A stretch of 64,000 bases of DNA, taken from positions 1 through 64,000 of the forward strand of contig CAKTUZ010000016.1 of NCBI GenBank assembly GCA_934621605.1, given 5' to 3'. Source of the DNA: an uncultured bacterium (GTDB taxonomy: Bacteria > Vulcanimicrobiota > Xenobia > Xenobiales > Xenobiaceae). The notes under the pieces were generated by a model, which did no database searches, had not been told where the DNA came from, and saw only the letters and a program-made list of their open reading frames with translations. Positions 58,309 through 64,000 of the stretch are shown piece after piece. The position numbers were made by a program, and so were the translations under genes. Every line of letters begins with the position of its first letter. Positions within the stretch are counted from its first letter, which is position 1.

Positions 58309-59607
58309 TCACTGCTTCAAAGTTACGCTTTGATTCAATTCGTCGATAATATATTCCTGATAACCGAAATCGGGGTTGGCGCTGTAGCCTGCTAGTATCT
58401 CCTCTATGGTGAGGGCTTGCTCCGGCTGAGTAGGAAAAAGAGCACTTTGCAAAGCCGGAGCTAATCCTGAAGGTAGTCCGTCAGAACCCCATAACAAATC
58501 TTGCCCTGGCACGAAGCCTACTTGATCGATAAGCATACGTAACGGATTGTTGTATCTGCACCAAGTAGGACTGAGCTTATTTGCGTAAAGTGACGAATCG
58601 TCGTTAAAATTGGGTTGCATACATAGCTTTACTCCCAGTTCTTTGCACTTTCGAGCTTGCGCCAAAGTAATAAATTGACAATGCTCGAGACGCAGCTTAA
58701 AGCTACAGCCTGTAGGCAGAGGATAGCAACTTTGCAAAATGCGCAGCACTTGATCTATAGCTCTGTCACCTATAGTATGAATAGCTGTATCAGTTTCCAA
58801 AACTATGCACTTTTGCAAAATGTCGGCCAGCTCGCTGTCCTCATAAATCAAAACAGGATGGCCGCCTTGAATATATCCTGCACTTAAGGCGGCAGTGCCG
58901 GCTCCTAAAGCTCCGTCGGCAAAAAGTTTGACTCGCTTTCTTTCGGCTGCTGTCACTGTAAGTTTGTCGTTCTGCAGCTTGGGGTGAACTTGAGTTATAG
59001 TCGGTACTGGTGAAAGCTGAATGGGCGGTTTTGTTCCAATTACATTTGCCTGTTCGCTTTCACACCAAGGCCGACGAGTTTTTATCTTAAAATCGCCACA
59101 TAGTTTGGCGTCGCAAGCATATGGAAGTGTATACATCATATCTTCAGCGCCGTAAAGTCCGGCTTGGCGTAATTCATGTATACAGCGTTTAAAGGCCGGA
59201 ATTAACTGCTCGGTGCTTAAACATAGGTCTAGACTTTTTGAGAAAAATAAAAAGAGCCTAGCCATTTCTTTTTCAGCTTGTCGGGCTGTTTGTGGGTAAG
59301 GTTCCAGGTGTGCTTCCCTAAGTAAGTTGGCGGCCTTGGCATTGCAAGTAAAGCCGTGCAAACAGTGATTGATAAGAATAAGCGGCGGAAAAGAGCGTAA
59401 GTCGGCTGCGGCCAGTTTTATAACGTCGTTGCGCAAACCGACAATTACGCTTAGATTATCGTTTGGAGCTATCTGGCTGCGCAAATAAGCCAACAAATCT
59501 TCTTTGGAAGTGTATTGACCGACATAAGGGAAAGTGCTCAGCATGGCGCTGAAGCTAAGGTGGTTATGATGGTCAAAGATTAAAGGAAGATGCTCCACAT
59601 GCGACAT
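58309..59607 (-). CDS. Amidohydrolase family 3 (YtcJ-like)
   Basis: 432 aa metal-dependent hydrolase. The H-x-H metal motif is D-H-H-N-H-L (His14, His16), shifted to the very N-terminus because the usual upstream beta-sandwich strands are missing. Then come K-L-F-A-D-G-A-L-G near 228, H-T-I-G-D-R-A-I-D near 275, R-L-E-H-C-Q near 305 and W-G-S-D-G-L-P-S-G near 375. YtcJ-like enzymes act on N-acyl or related amides; the substrate is unknown. The domain appears complete at the active site, so this looks like a short form and not a fragment. Confidence 0.85.
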   Translation of the reverse strand: MSHVEHLPLIFDHHNHLSFSAMLSTFPYVGQYTSKEDLLAYLRSQIAPNDNLSVIVGLRNDVIKLAAADLRSFPPLILINHCLHGFTCNAKAANLLREAHLEPYPQTARQAEKEMARLFLFFSKSLDLCLSTEQLIPAFKRCIHELRQAGLYGAEDMMYTLPYACDAKLCGDFKIKTRRPWCESEQANVIGTKPPIQLSPVPTITQVHPKLQNDKLTVTAAERKRVKLFADGALGAGTAALSAGYIQGGHPVLIYEDSELADILQKCIVLETDTAIHTIGDRAIDQVLRILQSCYPLPTGCSFKLRLEHCQFITLAQARKCKELGVKLCMQPNFNDDSSLYANKLSPTWCRYNNPLRMLIDQVGFVPGQDLLWGSDGLPSGLAPALQSALFPTQPEQALTIEEILAGYSANPDFGYQEYIIDELNQSVTLKQ

Positions 59608-59624
59608 GGTTTGACTTTATCTTT

Positions 59625-60332
59625 TTATTCGTGTTCGTGAGAAATCCATTGGCTAAGTTTTAAAGTTTTGTTTTCAGCGGTAAATTTAGCATGGCCGCGT
59701 TTAGGCGTAGTGTTTTCGTCATAATCAAAGACTTTACCCACGATATAACTCGGTTTGAGTTGGCCACTTGGATTGGTTAAAGTATCGATCCAGCGAGCCT
59801 TAGGGCCGTAATCTTGGGGCAACTCACTCCAGTAAAAGGTATTGTCGAATCCTTTACTCAGCAGACACCGGTTGGCTTCGTAAGTGAGACTGCGTTTATT
59901 ATTATCCCAAGTCCAAATAGCAAAGACGGCAGGGCGTACGTCAGATCTGGGCACAGAAACAAAGATCTGCGGCTTGTCGCCCTTTATTTGTCCGGCCATT
60001 TCTAAATTAGAGGTTCCCCACACAAAAAAGCCCATAGCACGAGGGTTTTCTAAAGAGTCAATCTCCGGACTCTTACCTAAAACTTTACCACTGCGATCGG
60101 TGACTATCAATTTGGCGAAAGCATTATCATCTTGATCAACTTTAAATACTTTAAGACCAATATTTTCGGGAATGTTGTCGCCAGTTAGATCAGCTTTGAT
60201 AGTTTGCACGATTTGACCAACTTTGTAAGGCGGCGGATCTTGAGCAGCTTGAGCTGGACTTATAAGCCACAAGCCTGCAGTCAAAATTCCTAAACAAGCG
60301 GTAGAGGTGTAAGCAATTTTTTTTAAATCCAT
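59625..60332 (-). CDS. Secreted protein with a VCBS/EF-hand-like repeat phrase
   Basis: 235 aa. A signal peptide (A-Y-T-S-T-A-C-L-G-I-L-T-A-G-L-W-L) ends after A-Q-A. The mature protein contains D-L-T-G-D-N-I-P-E-N-I-G-L-K near its start, a phrase typical of integrin-like/VCBS Ca-binding repeats, then V-S-V-P-R-S-D and A-I-W-T-W-D. No catalytic motif. The ATG at 60332 has AAGGGGG about 9 bases upstream. It lies 17 bp upstream of the amidohydrolase gene. Confidence 0.65.
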   Translation of the reverse strand: MDLKKIAYTSTACLGILTAGLWLISPAQAAQDPPPYKVGQIVQTIKADLTGDNIPENIGLKVFKVDQDDNAFAKLIVTDRSGKVLGKSPEIDSLENPRAMGFFVWGTSNLEMAGQIKGDKPQIFVSVPRSDVRPAVFAIWTWDNNKRSLTYEANRCLLSKGFDNTFYWSELPQDYGPKARWIDTLTNPSGQLKPSYIVGKVFDYDENTTPKRGHAKFTAENKTLKLSQWISHEHE

Positions 60333-60428
60333 AAAGTAAAACCCCCTTGAAAAAAAAATAGACAAATCCGAGCGGATCCTTCTTGATAACTATAGCTTTC
60401 CTTTGCCGTTGCTTCGATCTTCTTTGGG

Positions 60429-60475
60429 CAAAAAAATCCCGGCACTACTTGGCTTAGGTAATAAGTAGACCGGGT
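60429..60475 (-). terminator. Terminator after the metallophosphoesterase gene
   Basis: On the minus strand cccggtctactt pairs with aagtagtgccggg and is followed by attttttt. Confidence 0.85.
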
Positions 60476-60504
60476 TGTTCCGCAATAATGTGAATTAATG
60501 TTGT

Positions 60505-61218
60505 TTAGAAAAGCTCAGGGGGAGTTAACTTGCTACCATCCCAAATGAGCGCAGGTTTAAAATCTAAGTAGTCAGCTGAAGTTAGGTAATAATTTATTCC
60601 GTTCTGACTATAGCTCAAACCGGGTTTAGTATAGTTGTGGATATGGCCAAAAACGCAAGCGTCTACTTTATATTTCTCCAAAAGAGCACTAAATTCGCTA
60701 CTTTGCATGGCGCCGGCTTGGGGAGGATAGTGCATCATGGCTAGGCGCAAATGGGCTTGCGGATCCAAGCTTTTTAAACCTAATTCCAGCCTGGCCAATT
60801 CGCGTTGAAAGATCTTCTCGTCTTGGGCGTTATATTCCGGAGAAGTAGGCAAAGCCCAGCCTCGCGAACCACAAACGCTAACTCCGTCAATATTGACGGA
60901 ATCATTTTGCACAAAAATAAGCTCGGGATAAGTATCTCTCAAGCGGCTGATACTTTGCCACCAATAATCATGGTTGCCTCTAATGAGCACTTTTTTGCCA
61001 CTTAAAGAGGTAAGCCAATGTAAATCTTGCTGAGCTTCTGGTGGACGCATGGCCCAAGATATATCGCCGGCTATTAAAACAATATCATCTGTTTTAATAA
61101 GAGCGTTCCAGTTATCGGCAATCTTCTGCCAGTGGTAGCGCCATTTCTCGCCAAAAATATCCATGGCCTTGTCATTGCCGAAAGATAAATGTAGATCACT
61201 TAATGCGTAAATATTCAA
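60505..61218 (-). CDS. Metallophosphoesterase (calcineurin-like), cytoplasmic
   Basis: 237 aa. The five metal-binding blocks are present: S-D-L-H-L-S-F near residue 6, G-D-I-S-W, R-G-N-H-D-Y-W, M-H-Y-P-P and G-H-I-H-N-Y. No signal peptide. The start is probably TTG at 61218, giving the familiar N-I-Y-A-L-S-D-L-H opening, though a TTG at 61236 cannot be excluded. Substrate unknown. Confidence 0.88.
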   Translation of the reverse strand: MNIYALSDLHLSFGNDKAMDIFGEKWRYHWQKIADNWNALIKTDDIVLIAGDISWAMRPPEAQQDLHWLTSLSGKKVLIRGNHDYWWQSISRLRDTYPELIFVQNDSVNIDGVSVCGSRGWALPTSPEYNAQDEKIFQRELARLELGLKSLDPQAHLRLAMMHYPPQAGAMQSSEFSALLEKYKVDACVFGHIHNYTKPGLSYSQNGINYYLTSADYLDFKPALIWDGSKLTPPELF

Positions 61219-61355
61219 AACACCGCAATTATACAAAGACTTATTTTTTTGCGCAAGATAGGCAGAAAAATTTCTTTTTTCAGTTGAAACAAAGGTTGAA
61301 AAAAAAATTGCTTAAATAGTTTTAACTAAAAAATTATGAAAGGCCAACAAGAAAT

Positions 61356-62570
61356 ATGCGTTCAAGCAAAAAAGTACTGAGTTTGCTAACCGTTTTGCTT
61401 TTGCTCTTTGTTTCGGTTGCTTATGCCAAGCCGATTGATAAAAAAGCGGTTTCCAAAACCCAAAGCCTCTCTTTTATCCATTGGTCGGATATTCACTTAG
61501 GTGATGAATGTACACCCCGTTCCATTTGGGATGAAGCTTTTAGTGCCGGCCGTCGAGACGACTTAGCTTCTTTTTACATTTTAAGCGGTGACTTGGTTGA
61601 CAATAAAAAAATTGACAACTTGCAATTTAATAAGCGGGTAGCTGATTTTTGTTCTGCTTACTTGGAGCCCTTAGTTAAAGATGGTAAGCCGGTATTGGTA
61701 ACTTACGGTAACAACGATTTTTATATAAATTACAGTACCGATCCAGAAAATATGCGTCCTACTATGGATTTATGGCGTCAAGCTATGGGTGAAAAATATT
61801 ATTTGGATGAATTGGGCAACGGTGTTTACCCTGAACGTATTGGCGGTCTTACTTGGATTAGCCTTAATTCCCTCATTTTCTCTTCTATAAATTCTTGCTC
61901 GCCTCTTGAACTTAAGAGCCAGCGCGAGCGCACTTTAAGTTGGGTGGAAGCTGCTCTGTCGGCAGTTCCAGAAAATTCGACGGCAGTTATCGTTTGCCAC
62001 GTGCCACCTTGTACCGATTCTTACAATCATAAAGCTATGTGGGATGAGGAATCCTTAAAAACTTTTCATAAAATTTTATCTAATATCGATTGCCATGTAA
62101 TAATTACTTCCGGTCATACTCATCGCAATGAATTACATACCCTTTGCATAAGTGAAATTGAAACGGTACCTATAATTGTTGTAGGTTCAATAGCTCAGAA
62201 GTATGGATATTATGCCAATTATCGACGTACTACTTGGGAATTTAATAAGCAAACCGGTTTAGCTGAAAATTTGAGTTGGGACTTAAATTATGTAAATCAG
62301 GAAAAGGGTAATCGTAGCGAAGTAGTGGAGGGGCCTACTCTGCCTAAAACTTGGCTCGATTTTCGTAGTCAACTTGCCGAAGACGATGAAGCTTACCAAT
62401 ATTACTTGCGCGATTTCTACTCTTGTGAAGACAACTGGTCTAAGCTTACTTCCGATCAAAAATTGCGTTGTGAATTAGTTGAAGAAGTATTTGTCAATAC
62501 AGGTTTGGAAGGTTGCGATCCTGCTGTTGATGAGGCAAAAGAAGTCGAAGAAGAGGCTGAAGCCGCTTAA
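61356..62570 (+). CDS. Secreted metallophosphoesterase
   Basis: 404 aa. A signal peptide (S-S-K-K-V-L-S-L-L-T-V-L-L-L-L-F-V-S-V) ends near A-Y-A. The metal blocks are W-S-D-I-H-L-G-D, L-S-G-D-L-V-D-N, Y-G-N-N-D-F-Y, C-H-V-P-P and S-G-H-T-H-R-N-E. In the third block Asn replaces the usual His of G-N-H-D, so metal binding or activity may differ. The C-terminal 120 residues are helical and end in an acidic run. Divergent from the cytoplasmic paralogue at 60505-61218. Confidence 0.87.
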   Translation: MRSSKKVLSLLTVLLLLFVSVAYAKPIDKKAVSKTQSLSFIHWSDIHLGDECTPRSIWDEAFSAGRRDDLASFYILSGDLVDNKKIDNLQFNKRVADFCSAYLEPLVKDGKPVLVTYGNNDFYINYSTDPENMRPTMDLWRQAMGEKYYLDELGNGVYPERIGGLTWISLNSLIFSSINSCSPLELKSQRERTLSWVEAALSAVPENSTAVIVCHVPPCTDSYNHKAMWDEESLKTFHKILSNIDCHVIITSGHTHRNELHTLCISEIETVPIIVVGSIAQKYGYYANYRRTTWEFNKQTGLAENLSWDLNYVNQEKGNRSEVVEGPTLPKTWLDFRSQLAEDDEAYQYYLRDFYSCEDNWSKLTSDQKLRCELVEEVFVNTGLEGCDPAVDEAKEVEEEAEAA

Positions 62571-62608
62571 TTAGAACCAACTCAGTAGAAGTGGTGTGGT
62601 AAACAAAC

Positions 62609-62652
62609 GTCCGCTCTTTTTCCCACAATGAAAACAGAGCGGACATTTTTTT
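62609..62652 (+). terminator. Terminator after the secreted metallophosphoesterase
   Basis: gtccgctct pairs with agagcggac around an 18-base loop, followed by attttttt. It lies next to the end of mfd and could also help stop transcription from the other strand. Confidence 0.85.
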
Positions 62653-64000
62653 ATAATCGATTAGGTAAAGCTTCCAAATAGCTGAGCACTTGTTCAATTT
62701 TGGTAATTAATACTTGCGGTTTGGGATAATCCAAATTACCGGCAGCTCGGCCGCAGATACCGTCTAATTGCAAAGCCATTTGATCTTGACTAGCTTTCCA
62801 GCCTATCAAATTAGATAATTTACCAAGTTCTCGGAGGGTCAGTTGGCGCATAAAGGGAGCTACAAACCACATGACGCCGCCTTTAACTCGGATTGAAGGT
62901 ATAAGCATGGTGCGGCACTTTAATTTTATGCACACCAAGCTGAGTAAGTGTTCGGTAAGCTCTGGCAATTTTCCGTAGCGGTCACGCAGCTCTTCACGTA
63001 TATTCTGAAGCTCGTCGTTGTTTTCTACTGAAGCTATGCGCTTATAAAGGACGACTTTTTGTTGCGGATCTCCAATATACTCATCGGGCAGACCTGTGGA
63101 AATGGGCAAATCGATAACTACATTTTGTTCATTGCCGACTGCTTCTTGCTCTGGATCTTTATGATCGCGCAGTGCTTTCACGGCGTCGCTTAACATGCGG
63201 CAATATAAGCTGAAACCTACAGCTGCTACGTGGCCAGATTGTTCGGCTCCCAAAATATTGCCTGCGCCGCGTATTTCCAAATCGCGTTTGGCTATTTGGA
63301 AACCGGCTCCCAGTTGAGTAAAGTCGCGAATAGTTTCTAGGCGCTTTTTGGCTTGATCGGTAAGTTTGCGGCTAGGTGGATAGAGCAAGTAGCAGTACCC
63401 CTGTTTGGCACTGCGTCCTACGCGACCGCGCAGCTGATAGAGCTGAGCTAAACCTAAAGTGTGGGCATTATCAATAATTATAGTGTTGACATTAGGTACA
63501 TCCAGGCCGCTCTCGATAATGGTGGAACAGACCAATACATCGTATTGACCTTCATAAAATTCCATCATCACTTTTTCTAACTTTTGTTCGCCCATTTGGC
63601 CATGGCCTACGCCAATGCGGGCTTGGGGAATAAGTCTTTGCAAATCGGTAGCCACTCTGGCAATACTCTGTACGCGATTGTGTAAGAAATATACTTGTCC
63701 GTGACGGCTCAGCTCACGCACAATGGCCGCTTTTATCAATTCGGCATTATGTTCGAAAAGGTAAGTTTTGATAGGTAAACGATTCTCCGGCGGAGTTTCG
63801 ATAACAGACATTTCCCTGATGCCGTAAAAAGACATTTGTAAAGTTCTGGGTATAGGAGTGGCGCTCATGGACATAATATCTATGCCGGATTTTAGCTCGG
63901 AAAGTTTAGTTTTATGCATAACTCCGAAACGCTGCTCTTCATCAATAATAAGTAAACCCAAATTTTTGAACTTTATATCTTGAGAAAGCAAGCGATGGGT
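62651..64000 (-). CDS. mfd: Transcription-repair coupling factor Mfd, C-terminal part (runs off the window)
   Basis: Only the last 449 residues lie in the window; the reading frame is open across the right edge. The C-terminal translocase motifs are clear: T-H-R-L-L-S-Q-D at the edge, then I-I-D-E-E-Q-R-F-G-V (motif II), M-S-A-T-P-I-P-R-T-L (motif III), S-T-I-I-E-S-G-L-D-V-P-N-V-N-T-I-I (motif V), Q-L-Y-Q-L-R-G-R-V-G-R (motif VI) and the D7/TRCF region with R-D-L-E-I-R-G-A-G-N. Mfd removes stalled RNA polymerase and recruits UvrA. RecG shares the helicase core, but R-G-A-G-N-I-L-G followed by the long C-terminal domain favours Mfd. Confidence 0.93.
   Translation of the reverse strand, partial: THRLLSQDIKFKNLGLLIIDEEQRFGVMHKTKLSELKSGIDIMSMSATPIPRTLQMSFYGIREMSVIETPPENRLPIKTYLFEHNAELIKAAIVRELSRHGQVYFLHNRVQSIARVATDLQRLIPQARIGVGHGQMGEQKLEKVMMEFYEGQYDVLVCSTIIESGLDVPNVNTIIIDNAHTLGLAQLYQLRGRVGRSAKQGYCYLLYPPSRKLTDQAKKRLETIRDFTQLGAGFQIAKRDLEIRGAGNILGAEQSGHVAAVGFSLYCRMLSDAVKALRDHKDPEQEAVGNEQNVVIDLPISTGLPDEYIGDPQQKVVLYKRIASVENNDELQNIREELRDRYGKLPELTEHLLSLVCIKLKCRTMLIPSIRVKGGVMWFVAPFMRQLTLRELGKLSNLIGWKASQDQMALQLDGICGRAAGNLDYPKPQVLITKIEQVLSYLEALPNRL

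Overview
This is bacterial chromosomal DNA with a moderate base composition. It is densely coding, the genes lie mostly in short operons, and recognisable sigma-70-type promoters and many intrinsic terminators are present. It carries no rRNA, recognisable tRNA, CRISPR array, transposase or prophage. Signal peptidase I, lipobox lipoproteins, a TatA-like protein, an L,D-transpeptidase, an Amj-like lipid flippase, an HpnN-like RND exporter and PilC point to a cell with an elaborate envelope. Together with FHA and Ser/Thr-kinase signalling and many unrecognised secreted proteins, this suggests an uncultivated or poorly sampled phylum. A gut-associated lineage such as Eremiobacterota is only a guess; the sequence does not settle it.

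Layout. Positions 1-2.4 kb hold a lipoprotein gene framed by two almost identical 126-bp direct repeats. From 2.4 to 12 kb (minus strand) is a translation and processing region: a TIGR04552-like protein, a Xer recombinase, RNase HII, RbgA/YlqF, signal peptidase I, L19 with a long leader, TrmD, RimM, KhpA, S16 and Ffh. From 12.4 to 16.9 kb are RNase G, a small lipoprotein, TatA, a small helical protein and an RlmD-type rRNA methyltransferase.

Positions 16.9-25.1 kb are the most unusual part. They hold an Hsp100/Clp ATPase with a 111-residue Gly-Gly-Tyr-Pro-Gln-Gln-Gln tail, a small FHA protein, an orphan protein with a CHAP-like end, a soluble Ser/Thr kinase, a Fic protein with an altered motif, and a membrane protein joining a degenerate trypsin-like domain to an FHA domain. 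I read this as a possible phosphorylation/AMPylation signalling module centred on an unfoldase. Positions 25.3-29.7 kb carry an EamA half-transporter / radical SAM / RND exporter operon. PcrA/UvrD, a paralogous pair of cytoplasmic and secreted proteins, YbaK, a tandem Amj protein, a TPR protein, NupC and a TfoX-N protein follow to 39.1 kb.

Positions 39.3-49.8 kb hold a metallo-beta-lactamase-fold hydrolase, three consecutive unrecognised proteins, RdgB, a coiled-coil protein, HemL, PilC, RF3 and an AIM24-like protein. From 49.8 to 64 kb are a folate C1 pair (FolD and cyclodeaminase), a glycosyltransferase, an EamA transporter, an anchored protein, a DivIC-like protein, an L,D-transpeptidase, a Nudix hydrolase, an amidohydrolase, a secreted protein, two metallophosphoesterases and the C-terminal part of Mfd, which runs off the right edge.

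Start codons were chosen by Shine-Dalgarno position and N-terminal sense; TTG and GTG starts appear common. Every functional call is based on motif reading without database searches.
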